NCBI RefSeq assembly: GCF_026616195.1
Contig: NZ_JANHDH010000001.1
Span: forward strand, 558,001-622,000
DNA from: Haloarchaeobius amylolyticus
GTDB lineage: Archaea > Halobacteriota > Halobacteria > Halobacteriales > Natrialbaceae
Direction of reading: 5' to 3'
Length of the DNA stretch: 64,000 nt
Shown: in pieces, positions 50,654 through 59,149 of the stretch
Layout: the number at the start of each line of letters is the position of its first letter
Numbering within the stretch: position 1 is the stretch's first letter
The notes under the pieces: generated by a model
What the model was told of the DNA's origin: nothing
Database searches by the model: none
The model's input: only the letters and a program-made list of their open reading frames with translations
Made by a program: the position numbers and the translations under genes

Positions 50654-52030
50654 TCACGCCTCCTCCGCCAGCGGGAGCCACACCGAGAACACGGCCCCTT
50701 CCGGGTCGTTGTCCGCGACGGTGACCCGGCCGTCGTAGCTCTCGACGAGCGTCCTGACGAGGTAGAGTCCGATACCGGTCCCCGGGCTCCCGAGGCCCCG
50801 CTCGCCTTTCCCGAACACCGTCTCCTTGTGGTCGTCCGGGATGCCCGGCCCGTTGTCGGCGACGCGAACGACGACCTCGTCGTCATGGACCGCGGTCGAG
50901 ACGGTCACATCGGCGACCTCCTTGTCGTTGTGGATGACGGCGTTCTTCAGCAGGTTCCGGAACACCGAGTTCACCAGGTCGTTGGCCGGGACGGTCACGT
51001 CGGCGACCGGGGTCTCCACGGCGATGGCGGCGCCCGGGTTCCCCGCCCGGACGGCCCCGACCTCGCGCTCGAGGACCGGACGGAGGTTCACCTGTTCGGT
51101 CTCTCCGACGTCGGCCAGCAGCACGTCGGAGATCTCTCTCGCGGTGGTCGTCAGATCGACCGCGTGGTCGGCGCTGTCGCAGATGGCCTCGACGTACTCC
51201 CGGTGCTCCTCGTCGAGGTCGTCCACGATGGATTCCGCGTACGCCAGCACGAGCTGGAGGTCGTTCCGGATGTCGTGTCTGAGCACCTGGTTCAGGAGGT
51301 CGAGGGTGTCGCGCTGGCGCTCGATGCGCTGTTCGTGTTCGACCCGGTCGGTGATGTCGCGCGAGTAGACCGAGAGCCCGTCGTCGTCGGCGAACACCCG
51401 TATCTCGACCCAGTAGTCGTACGGTTCGGGCAGGTACTGCTCCAGTCTGGCCGGCTCGCCGGTGTCCATCGTCTCGCGGTATCGCGTCGCGAGTTCGTCC
51501 GGTATCGAGTCGCCGAAGGCGTCCCAGAGGTTCCGGCCGACGACCGTCTCGGGGTCGACGCCCGTTCGCTCCGTGATGCGCTCGTCCCAGAAGGTTATCT
51601 CCCAGTCGGAATCCACCGTGAAGACCGCGTCCGTCGTCCGTTCGAGGAACTGGTAGCGCTCGGAGAGGTCGATGGCCGTGAACATCGCCCCCTCGGCCGC
51701 GCCGGACTCGTCGTAGAGCGGTTCGGCCGCGGCCCGGTAGCGGTGCTGGCCCCACGGCTCGACCAGGGTGAACTCGCGTTCGACCCGTGACTCCGTCTCC
51801 ATCGCCTCTCGCTTGATGTCCATGGTCGGGGCCGCTACCTCCTCGGAGAACAACTCGGCGTCGCTCTTCCCGATGACCTCCTCGGGCGCAGGTTCTGGCC
51901 CCGAGTTGTGTACCCACGTGTGCCGGAGGTCGGTATCCACGAAGGCCCCGTTCATCTCCCCGGTGTCGAGTACGAGTTCGAGGAACCGCTCGATTCGCTC
52001 CGGGTCCCGCCGTCGCTCGTCCGCATCCAT
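50654..52030 (-). CDS. PAS sensor histidine kinase
   Basis: 458 residues from the ATG at 52030. Two PAS domains (about 15-125 and 135-245; FLERTTDAVFTVDSDWEI and IFADDDGLSVYSRDITDR), a HisKA-like helix with phospho-acceptor histidine in QVLRHDIRNDLQLV near residue 252, and an HATPase_c domain with NLLKNAVIHND, DNGPGIP and GTGIGLYL. Cytoplasmic, with no membrane helices seen. Orphan kinase without an adjacent receiver. A longer frame upstream overlaps the divergent GNAT gene and is rejected. Confidence 0.93.
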   Translation of the reverse strand: MDADERRRDPERIERFLELVLDTGEMNGAFVDTDLRHTWVHNSGPEPAPEEVIGKSDAELFSEEVAAPTMDIKREAMETESRVEREFTLVEPWGQHRYRAAAEPLYDESGAAEGAMFTAIDLSERYQFLERTTDAVFTVDSDWEITFWDERITERTGVDPETVVGRNLWDAFGDSIPDELATRYRETMDTGEPARLEQYLPEPYDYWVEIRVFADDDGLSVYSRDITDRVEHEQRIERQRDTLDLLNQVLRHDIRNDLQLVLAYAESIVDDLDEEHREYVEAICDSADHAVDLTTTAREISDVLLADVGETEQVNLRPVLEREVGAVRAGNPGAAIAVETPVADVTVPANDLVNSVFRNLLKNAVIHNDKEVADVTVSTAVHDDEVVVRVADNGPGIPDDHKETVFGKGERGLGSPGTGIGLYLVRTLVESYDGRVTVADNDPEGAVFSVWLPLAEEA

Positions 52031-52141
52031 TCCGCTTCGACACTCGTCGTGCTCGCACTTAGAGACTCCTGCCGAATCGTTCTGGGGTGCCCTCCCGCAC
52101 CGGGGCAAGACCGATAACCCAGTACACTGGAGTACAGGAAC

Positions 52142-52609
52142 GTGCAACTCATCGAAGCGACCGAGGACGACCTCGACACGCTCGTCGAGTGCTGGTACAC
52201 CCTCGCGTCGGGGATGGAGCAGTACTCGGCGTTCAACGAACTGTCCTACGACGACCCCGACGAGGTCCCCGCGGACGGCTTCAGGCGCCACCTCGAGAGC
52301 GACGACGTGACCGAGTTCCTCGTCGAGGACGGCGGTGAGCTCGTCGGCTGGGTCACGACCCGCGAGGGCGAGCACCCGTCGCGCGAGTACACGCGCTTCA
52401 CCAAGATCGTCAACCTGCTCGTCAGGGAGCCATACCGGAACCAGGGCTACGGTGCGGAGGTCGTCTCCCGCGTCGAGGCCATCGCCAGGGAGAACGGCTG
52501 TGACCACCTGAAGGTCGCCTGCGAGTGGGAGAACGACGGTGCCCGCCGGTTCTACCGTGACACCGGCTTCGAGCCGAAGCAGGTGACGTTCGTGCAGGAC
52601 CTCGAGTGA
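52142..52609 (+). CDS. GNAT family N-acetyltransferase
   Basis: 155 residues from a GTG at 52142, supported by a GATAAC element about 27 nt upstream. The acetyl-CoA motif is REPYRNQGYGAEVVSRV near residue 98 and NGCDHLKVACEWENDGARRF forms the C-terminal strand-helix. Substrate unknown; divergent from the sensor kinase. Confidence 0.88.
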   Translation: MQLIEATEDDLDTLVECWYTLASGMEQYSAFNELSYDDPDEVPADGFRRHLESDDVTEFLVEDGGELVGWVTTREGEHPSREYTRFTKIVNLLVREPYRNQGYGAEVVSRVEAIARENGCDHLKVACEWENDGARRFYRDTGFEPKQVTFVQDLE

Positions 52610-52697
52610 CCGGCGGGAGAGCCGCGGCCGACCCGACGTTCTCTCCGTGCGAGAACCTCGCATACGTTGATATCTCCAGCACGCCTCTCTAGCCCCC

Positions 52698-53570
52698 ATG
52701 CCGACAGTACGGACGAACGACATCGAGACCTACTACGAACGACGAGGGGACGGTCCCGCCATCGTGTTCGTCCACGGGTCCATCGTCGATTCGGGGATGT
52801 GGGCCGACCAGGTGGCCGCCCTGCGTGGGGACTTCACGACCGTGGTCTACGACGTTCGCGGGCACGGCCGGACCGGGGGGTCGAGTCGCGACCGCTACGA
52901 CGTGGCCCTCTACGCGAGCGACCTGCACGAACTCGTCACGGCGCTCGGCCTGGAGCGGCCCATCGTCTGCGGGCACTCGATGGGTGGCCTCGTGGCGCAG
53001 GCCTACGCCGTCCGGTATCCCGACCGGCTCTCCGGGCTGGTACTCGTGGATACCTTCGCGCCCACCATCCACACCCGGAGCGAGTGGTTCCTCCGGCGGG
53101 TCGCGATGAACGCCTTCGTCCCGCTGGTCCGTGTGCTGGGTATCGAGCGACTGGAGCGACTCAACGTCTGGGTCTCCGAACGGGTCTCGACGGGCGCGAG
53201 TGGCGACTACGAGGCGGTCGAGCGACTGCGCGAGGACGGCCCGACCATCACCACCCCGGAGTTCACGAAGGTCATCAGGTCGATGTCGCGGGCACACGAG
53301 TACCCGCTCGACCTCGAGACGGTCACGGTCCCGACGCTCGTCATCTACGGCGAGCAGGAACTGGGGTTCGTAAAGCGCCACGCGAAGGAGTTCGCCGAGA
53401 CGCTCGCGGACTGCGAGGTCGACGTGGTCCCGGGTGCGGGGCACGCGTCGAACCTCGACGACCCGGAGTACTTCACGGCCGCAGTGCGGGAGTTCGCGGC
53501 CCGGGTGTCCCGGCGGGACGACCGGGCCGGCCCGGAGGCGGGAGACGATGCCGCGTCGGCGGCCGGGTGA
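52698..53570 (+). CDS. Alpha/beta hydrolase
   Basis: 290 residues. The nucleophile elbow GHSMGG near residue 95, the oxyanion-hole HG in IVFVHGSIVDSGMW, a DXRGHGRT-type segment (VYDVRGHGRTGG) and the catalytic His in GAGHASNLDDPEYF are all visible. Belongs to the esterase/haloperoxidase-like group; substrate unknown. A TTGATATC element about 27 nt upstream is a plausible TATA box. A disordered C-terminal tail of about 20 residues follows the hydrolase fold. Confidence 0.9.
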   Translation: MPTVRTNDIETYYERRGDGPAIVFVHGSIVDSGMWADQVAALRGDFTTVVYDVRGHGRTGGSSRDRYDVALYASDLHELVTALGLERPIVCGHSMGGLVAQAYAVRYPDRLSGLVLVDTFAPTIHTRSEWFLRRVAMNAFVPLVRVLGIERLERLNVWVSERVSTGASGDYEAVERLREDGPTITTPEFTKVIRSMSRAHEYPLDLETVTVPTLVIYGEQELGFVKRHAKEFAETLADCEVDVVPGAGHASNLDDPEYFTAAVREFAARVSRRDDRAGPEAGDDAASAAG

Positions 53571-53599
53571 GGCCGTCCGAGCCTCGATAGCGACGCTGC

Positions 53600-54283
53600 T
53601 CAGTACTCCCAGAGCCGCTGGATGCGCCCCTCGAGGGCCGGTTCGGACTCGCAGAGTTCCCCCGCACGTCGCTCCCCGTTGACGTTGACGACGTGGACCT
53701 CGCCGCGCTTGCCGTCGTAGACGTCCTGGAAGTCGTAGACCACGCCGACCACGTCGACGTCGTCGGGGACGTCGTCGCTGTCGAGGAGGAACTGGACCTG
53801 CTGGTCGACGTTGTACTCGACGAGCGAGTTGATGGACTCGGCGCGGCCACGGTCGTCGGGCAGCGACTCGACGCCCTCCTCCAGGTGCGGTGCGAGGATA
53901 CCGATACAGTGCTCGATACCGGCCGGCTCGGACCCGCCCTTCCCGGCGAGGAAGTCGTAGGTGGCCGTGACCGCGCCACAGCCGGTGTGGCCCACGACGA
54001 TGACCGTCTCCGTCCCGGTGTGTGCGACCGGGTAGAGCACGTCGCCGGCGACGACCTCGCCCGCCTCGGTCCGCTGGATCACGCGGTTGCCGATGTTGCC
54101 ACAGGTGAAGAGGCGCCCGGGCTGGTCGTTGCCCCACATGTGGTCCTGCAGGACCCGTGAGTCCGAACAACAGACCGTGACGGCGTCCGGGAACTGGGCG
54201 TCCTGTACCTCGTCGAAGCGTGACTCGAACTCCCTGGCGTGCTCGAGATTGTCCGCCAGGAGGTCCACGACCGTCTCGTTCAT
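53600..54283 (-). CDS. Beta-carbonic anhydrase
   Basis: 227 residues from the ATG at 54283. The zinc ligands are in TVCCSDSRV (Cys with the Asp/Arg dyad, CxDxR) and VVGHTGCGAVTATY (His and Cys, HxxC). Interconverts CO2 and bicarbonate. The 54283 start is preferred over 54292 because a TATAAC element (54306-54311 on the minus strand) sits about 26 nt upstream. Divergent from the ferredoxin gene, with a 138 bp spacer. Confidence 0.92.
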   Translation of the reverse strand: MNETVVDLLADNLEHAREFESRFDEVQDAQFPDAVTVCCSDSRVLQDHMWGNDQPGRLFTCGNIGNRVIQRTEAGEVVAGDVLYPVAHTGTETVIVVGHTGCGAVTATYDFLAGKGGSEPAGIEHCIGILAPHLEEGVESLPDDRGRAESINSLVEYNVDQQVQFLLDSDDVPDDVDVVGVVYDFQDVYDGKRGEVHVVNVNGERRAGELCESEPALEGRIQRLWEY

Positions 54284-54358
54284 GCCACACATGAGACGCG
54301 TCCGGGTTATAGCACCTGCCCTTCCCGTTAAACGTTGCGCAGGTCTTTTTTAAAGAGT

Positions 54359-54382
54359 CCGGCAGGGTACGAGCCGTGCCGG
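54359..54382. promoter_or_regulatory. Inverted repeat in the carbonic anhydrase/ferredoxin divergent promoter
   Basis: CCGGCA (54359-54364) and TGCCGG (54377-54382) form a 6-bp inverted repeat with a 12-nt spacer, just upstream of the likely ferredoxin TATA element (TTTAAG, 54393-54398). It could be an operator or just a hairpin; only six paired bases support it. Confidence 0.25.
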
Positions 54383-54421
54383 GTGAGAGCGATTTAAGGG
54401 GCTGTTGTCGCTACTGTGGCT

Positions 54422-55075
54422 GTGGACTCTCCCTTCGAGATCCTCGGTGTCAGCCAGGAGGCCGACGAGGACGAGGTCCGCCAGGCCTACCGGCAGCGGG
54501 CGATGGAGACCCACCCGGACCAGGGCGGGTCGAAACGCGAGTTCCAGCGCGTGAAGGACGCCTACGAGGCCATCTCGTCCGGGGAGGTCGAGGCCTGGCA
54601 GAAGGAGAACGGGAAGCGCGGGCCGCGCCCGCGCCCGGAGCCCGAGCCCGAGCCGGCCGCGCCCGAGGAGTTCCAGACCGAGGTCGAGTACCTCGAGTAC
54701 CAGGTGCTCGACGACTACGGCTGGTCGCTGGACGACGAGGACCTCTTCGAGAAGGCGCGCAAGGCGGGGCTGGACGATTCGGACCACGGCTACTTCGTCG
54801 TGACCGGCGACGACTCCCTCCTCGAGGCCGCCGAGGACGCCGACCGGTCGTGGCCGTTCTCCTGTCGCGGCGGCGCCTGCGCGAACTGCGCGGTCGCGGT
54901 CGTCGAGGGCGAGATGGAGGTGTTCGTCGACCACGTCATCCCGCCCGAACTCTCGGAGAAGGGCATCGTCCTCTCCTGCATCGGGACCCCGACCACGGAG
55001 ACGATGCAGGTCGTCTTCAACGTCAAGCACCTGCCCGAACTCGAGGACCTCTGGCTCCCGCCCCGGCCGAACTGA
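54422..55075 (+). CDS. fer: J-domain 2Fe-2S ferredoxin
   Basis: 217 residues from the GTG at 54422 (a GTG six nt earlier is possible). Residues about 1-55 are a DnaJ-type domain with the HPDQGG motif (HPD) inside ILGVSQEADEDEVRQAYRQR. The C-terminal part (about 85-215) is a plant-type 2Fe-2S ferredoxin with SCRGGACANCAVAVVEGEM (C-x4-C-x2-C) and the fourth cysteine in IVLSCIGTP. The J-domain should recruit DnaK. Haloarchaeal ferredoxins carry electrons for oxoacid oxidoreductases; this fused form is reported in haloarchaea. Confidence 0.92.
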   Translation: MDSPFEILGVSQEADEDEVRQAYRQRAMETHPDQGGSKREFQRVKDAYEAISSGEVEAWQKENGKRGPRPRPEPEPEPAAPEEFQTEVEYLEYQVLDDYGWSLDDEDLFEKARKAGLDDSDHGYFVVTGDDSLLEAAEDADRSWPFSCRGGACANCAVAVVEGEMEVFVDHVIPPELSEKGIVLSCIGTPTTETMQVVFNVKHLPELEDLWLPPRPN

Positions 55076-55099
55076 GGACGAGGAAACCGCCGAACCGGG

Positions 55100-56542
55100 T
55101 CAGTGCGACGCGTCCGTACGCGGCTGAACGTTCTGGTTGAGGCGGAACAGGTTCTCCGGGTCGTACCGCGTCTTGACGGCGACCAGTCGGTCGAGGTTGT
55201 CCCCGAACAGCGTCTGGGACGGGTCCTCGTGGAAGCCCGGGAAGTTCCCGTACCCGCCGACCGCCCCCGCCAGCCGCCGGACCGCGTCGATGCTCTCGCG
55301 CGCCCAGGCGACGTTCGCGTCGGTGTCGGCCGGGTCCTCCCAGTTCGCCTCGAAGGTGAGCAGGTAGCTCCTGTCCCGGTGCCAGAACGCGCTCGCGTCC
55401 TGGGGCCGGTCCGCGATGGCACCGCCGAGTTGCCAGACGTCGACGGTCGAGAGCGTCGAGGGACTCGCCCGCCAGCGCTCCACCAGCAGGTCGACGAGTT
55501 CGTCGTCCAGGTCGTCGAGGTACGTCGCCTTCCAGTAGTAGTTGAGCCCGTCGGGGTAGTCCTCGTCGAGCATCGACTGGAGGTCGGTGTAGGCCATCGG
55601 GCCACTCAGGTCGGCGATGGGCGTCCCGACCTCGCGGAAGGGTTCGAGGACGGCCGCGCCAGCGTCGCCCGGGTCGAGGTGGCAGCCGAGGACGGCGACC
55701 ATCGGGTCGCCCCACTGCTCGGGCGGGACCGCCTCGAGTTCCGGCACGAACCCGAGGAAGGGGATGACGGCCGCCTCCTCGGGTGCGTCGGCCGCGAACT
55801 CGCGCAGGAGCTGGAACACCTCCGTCGCGTGGTCGGCGGCGTGGAGGACGAACAGCCCGGAGACCTCGGGGCCGACCTCGTGGCAGGCGAACTCGAACGA
55901 GGTGACGACGCCGAAGTTCCCGCCGCCACCCTGCAGTGCCCAGAAGAGGTCCGGGTGCTCGGCCGCGCTGGCGGTCAGGACCTCGCCGGCGGCCGTGACG
56001 ACCTCGGCCGAGACGAGGTTGTCACATGATAGGCCGAACTGCCGGCGCAGGTGCCCGAGCCCGCCGTTGAGCGTCAGGCCGGCGATGCCGGTCTTGCTGA
56101 CGACCCCGAGGGGCGTGGCCAGCCCGAACAGCTGCGTCTCCCGGTCGACGTCACCCAGCGTCGCCCCGCCCTCGGCGCGGACCGTCTGCGCGTCAGGGTC
56201 GACGTGGACGCCGGTCATCGCCGAGAGGTCCACGACGAGGCCGTCGTCGCAGACGGCGGTCCCGGCGACGTTGTGGCCGCCGCCGCGGACCGCCAGCGAC
56301 AGTCCCTCCTCGCGGGCGAACCCCACGGCTGCGACCACATCGGCGACGCCCGAACAGCGCACGATGACGGCCGGCCGTCGGTCGATCATCCCGTTCCAGA
56401 CCCGGCGTGCTTCCTCGTACGCCTCGTCGCCGGGAGCCAGTACTGCACCGCGAACGGTCGCCGCGAACGACTCCAGCGCACCCGCGGGGACCGAGGTCGT
56501 CGGCTCCCTGTCGGGGTCTGGAGTCCGTCGTTTGACGGGCAT
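55100..56542 (-). CDS. FAD-linked oxidoreductase of the BBE/glucooligosaccharide oxidase type
   Basis: 480 residues. The N-terminal FAD-binding PCMH-type domain has VRGGGHNVAGTAV, whose histidine is the usual site of 8alpha-histidyl FAD attachment, and FGLSCDNLVSAEVV, whose cysteine matches the second, 6-S-cysteinyl attachment site of BBE-type enzymes. The C-terminal substrate domain ends with the BBE motif FGDNLDRLVAVKTRYDPENL. Predicted oxidase of sugars or alkaloid-like substrates; unknown here. N-terminus shows no clear signal, so the protein may be cytoplasmic or use a non-obvious export route. Confidence 0.9.
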   Translation of the reverse strand: MPVKRRTPDPDREPTTSVPAGALESFAATVRGAVLAPGDEAYEEARRVWNGMIDRRPAVIVRCSGVADVVAAVGFAREEGLSLAVRGGGHNVAGTAVCDDGLVVDLSAMTGVHVDPDAQTVRAEGGATLGDVDRETQLFGLATPLGVVSKTGIAGLTLNGGLGHLRRQFGLSCDNLVSAEVVTAAGEVLTASAAEHPDLFWALQGGGGNFGVVTSFEFACHEVGPEVSGLFVLHAADHATEVFQLLREFAADAPEEAAVIPFLGFVPELEAVPPEQWGDPMVAVLGCHLDPGDAGAAVLEPFREVGTPIADLSGPMAYTDLQSMLDEDYPDGLNYYWKATYLDDLDDELVDLLVERWRASPSTLSTVDVWQLGGAIADRPQDASAFWHRDRSYLLTFEANWEDPADTDANVAWARESIDAVRRLAGAVGGYGNFPGFHEDPSQTLFGDNLDRLVAVKTRYDPENLFRLNQNVQPRTDASH

Positions 56543-56655
56543 ACGCGAATCTAGGGGACGGTCGCGAATCAGGGTCCGCCCTTACGACAGGACAGAATCA
56601 GACAGAAAACTGTCTGGAACCGTGGAAAAACGCAGGAGAGAGGCCGTCTCGTCGC

Positions 56656-56784
56656 TCAGTCCGCGGCGTGACGGGGGGCGTAGCCGCACGCTTCGCACTT
56701 CAGGTAGTTGTCTACGATACTGACGCTGCCAGCACAGTCCGGGCAATCGAAGACCGGTTCTGCGGGGGGTTGTCGAACTGCCAT
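56656..56784 (-). CDS. 42-residue zinc-ribbon microprotein
   Basis: Read on the minus strand from the ATG at 56784: MAVRQPPAEPVFDCPDCAGS, then a short strand, then LKCEACGYAPRH. Two CxxC knuckles (CPDC and CEAC) 13 residues apart form a minimal zinc ribbon. A GGTTTATC element at 56810-56817 lies 26-33 nt upstream of the start, so it is likely expressed leaderless. Too small for most gene finders. Function unknown. Confidence 0.65.
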   Translation of the reverse strand: MAVRQPPAEPVFDCPDCAGSVSIVDNYLKCEACGYAPRHAAD

Positions 56785-56944
56785 TACCTGAGAGAGTCCA
56801 GACAAGGTAGATAAACCTTCTTATTACGACGACAAAACAATATTATCGAGTATTATTGTCATTGGGTGTGGTCGCAGATAGCCCCGGGAAGCACATCACG
56901 ATGGGTCGGCAGTGAAGAAGGCAGGCCAGCAGGCGTCGCAGCAG

Positions 56945-57940
56945 TCAGTCCCGTCGTCGCCAGACCAGCGCCCCGGCGACGAGGGCGACTACGGTCGCGA
57001 TACCGGTGAAGCCGGGAACCGCGCTCTGGGAGTCGCCGCCAGCGCCACCGGTCTCCGCGGTGGGGCCCGTGGCGGTCGCCGACGACTGGCCGGTCGTGGC
57101 ACCCGTCGTCGTGGGTTCGGGCGTGTTGATGAGCGGTTGCGTGGTCGCCTGCGCGTTCTGGACCTTCTTGACGTCGAACCGGGAGCTGACCGTCTCCTCG
57201 CCGACGCGGATGGGCTGGTCCCCGTCGACAGTGAACTCGCCGTCACCGTCGGCCGCGTGGAGGATGGCCTCGAGTTCCGCGGTCTCGCCGGTCGCGAGCG
57301 AGCCGAAGAACGACTCCGAGACGGCCACGCTCACGTTGTCGTGCGAGCCCGCATCGAGGCGCTTCGTGCCGACGACCTCGCCGGTCGTGCCGTCGTCGGT
57401 GACGTTCCGGAGGGCGACGTAGCCGGGCCGGTCGAGGTCGACGCCACGGACCGTCACGGCGGCGCTGTCGACGCGCTGGGTGGTGAACCCGCCGGTGACG
57501 ACCCGGACCGCGCCGTCGGCGCTCTTGCCGACGGTGACCTGCTGGCCGGCGTACTGGCCGGCGATGCCCTGGATGGGCGTGTCGCTGCCGGGCTCGAACT
57601 CGCCGTCGCCGTCGTCGCGGTGCAGGACGAGCCAGTACGTGCGGGTGCCGTTCTGGTCGGCCCAGTACTCGTCGTCGACGGCGACCTCGAAGTCCGAGTG
57701 GAAGCCCTGCGAGACGCTGGCGTGGCCGAGTGGCGGGCCGATGGACCCGTCGCGGTCCTGGTGGACGACGAGGTGACCGGGGTTGGTCATGAACATCGAT
57801 TCGACGACGATGGTGCCGTCGCTGGAGACCTGCGCGTCGACGCTCAGGTGGTTCCCGTGGGCGGCCGCCGGCGTCACGACGGCCGTGACCGCTGCGGCGA
57901 CCACCACCAGACCGAGGAGGAGGGCGAGGGGGCGGCGCAT
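56945..57940 (-). CDS. Surface protein with DUF7282-like domains and PGF-CTERM tail
   Basis: 331 residues from the ATG at 57940. A Sec signal peptide (LALLLGLVVVAAAVTAVV) is followed by two DUF7282-like units (about 35-140 and 140-250) related to those of the protein at 40432, a Thr/Ala-rich linker (TPEPTTTGATTGQSSATA) and a C-terminal VPGFTGIATVVALVAGALVW with a basic end, the PGF-CTERM sorting signal. It should be anchored at the cell surface after archaeosortase processing. It is the last gene of the envelope cluster, 37 nt after the lipoprotein gene. Confidence 0.85.
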   Translation of the reverse strand: MRRPLALLLGLVVVAAAVTAVVTPAAAHGNHLSVDAQVSSDGTIVVESMFMTNPGHLVVHQDRDGSIGPPLGHASVSQGFHSDFEVAVDDEYWADQNGTRTYWLVLHRDDGDGEFEPGSDTPIQGIAGQYAGQQVTVGKSADGAVRVVTGGFTTQRVDSAAVTVRGVDLDRPGYVALRNVTDDGTTGEVVGTKRLDAGSHDNVSVAVSESFFGSLATGETAELEAILHAADGDGEFTVDGDQPIRVGEETVSSRFDVKKVQNAQATTQPLINTPEPTTTGATTGQSSATATGPTAETGGAGGDSQSAVPGFTGIATVVALVAGALVWRRRD

Positions 57941-57977
57941 GCTCGCACCTGCGGATTCCACGAAAAAAGGGTTATCG

Positions 57978-59063
57978 CTAGACGCGCAGGGTCGCGCCGT
58001 CCATCTGGAGGAACGCGCGCTCGTACCCCTCGTGTCGGGCGACCTGCGGCGGCACGGTGACGGTCAGCTGGACCTCGTCGCCCGATTCGACCACGGGCAT
58101 CGTGGCGCCGTAGTGGTAGTGGAGCTCGGGGTCGATGGCCCGGGCGAGCTTGCCCTCGTACAGTGTCTCGCCGTCCCGGGTGACGGTCGCGTCGAGGCCC
58201 ATCATCGGCAACAGCAGGTCGTTGTAGGGCGTCCGCGCGGAGACGTAGAGGTACGCCTGGTCCGAGTCGGCGAAGCGGCCGCCCACGACGGCCTTCGTGA
58301 CGAGGTCGGCGTCGTCGACCCGCTTCGTCCCGATGGTCATCCCGGGGAGGTCCTCGGGTTCCGGGGCGATGCCGATGGGCATCATCCCCATCTCCATCGG
58401 CCGGATGGCGCCCTTTTGGCCGGCGGCCTCGAGGTCCGTGACGGTCATCTTCTCCCGGACCTGCTCGTCGAACTCGAAGTCGACCTCGGCGGTCGCGGGC
58501 TCGCCGAACTTGTCCGCGAACGAGCCCATGCGCCCGATCTGGACGCCAGCGACGGACAGTCTCGCGGTGTAGCTGCCGTCGCCGGGGAGCGAGAAGTTGC
58601 CGCCGTAGTGGAATCCCATCCGCTGGGAGAGCATCGGGTAGATGACCTCCTCGCTGACGAGTTCGCCGTCCTGGAGGAGCTCGACGGAGAGGCTGGTGTC
58701 GGCGAGGACCTGCCCGCTCTCCTCGTGCCAGACCTGTGCCATCAGGTGGACGGCGTGCTCGTCGGACTTCTTCTTGGGGGAGCGCTCGGTGCCGGTGACG
58801 GTCCAGAAGTCGTGGGGGACCGCGAGCAGGAGGGCGAAGGTGTAGTCGCCCTCGGTCACTGGCCCGAACGTGGCCATGCCCTCGCGGAAGGACTGGACGT
58901 AGACGCCGGCGGGACCGTCCGGCGCGCTCGTCGTCGGCGGGCTGGTCGTCGGGGGACTGGTCGTGGTTGCCGTCTCGGTCCCGGTGGAACCGTCACCGAG
59001 ACAGCCGGCCACACCGGGGAGTGCGGCCGCGGGGAGGGCGCGGAGGAGTCGGCGGCGTCGCAT
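57978..59063 (-). CDS. Predicted lipoprotein with Tp34/P19-like metal-binding domain
   Basis: 361 residues. N-terminal MRRRRLLRALPAAALPGVAGC has a twin-arginine-like start and lipobox, then a Thr/Pro-rich spacer. The block YPMLSQRMGFHYGGNFSLPG followed by a strand resembles the Tp34/P19 family (iron or copper binding periplasmic proteins), where the pattern is PM....G.HYGAN. A methionine-rich PMEMGMMPIGI and a HYHYGATMP segment add possible metal ligands. Located between the multi-TM gene and the DUF7282 protein, which supports a metal or redox role; this is inference from motif and context. Confidence 0.75.
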   Translation of the reverse strand: MRRRRLLRALPAAALPGVAGCLGDGSTGTETATTTSPPTTSPPTTSAPDGPAGVYVQSFREGMATFGPVTEGDYTFALLLAVPHDFWTVTGTERSPKKKSDEHAVHLMAQVWHEESGQVLADTSLSVELLQDGELVSEEVIYPMLSQRMGFHYGGNFSLPGDGSYTARLSVAGVQIGRMGSFADKFGEPATAEVDFEFDEQVREKMTVTDLEAAGQKGAIRPMEMGMMPIGIAPEPEDLPGMTIGTKRVDDADLVTKAVVGGRFADSDQAYLYVSARTPYNDLLLPMMGLDATVTRDGETLYEGKLARAIDPELHYHYGATMPVVESGDEVQLTVTVPPQVARHEGYERAFLQMDGATLRV

Positions 59064-59149
59064 GGTGCGGTGTAGCGAGAAGTTGCAAAAAACCGTTGTG
59101 GTTCACGGGTCGAACTGCCGGAAGCGGGCGGGAACGGCCAGCCTGCGGG

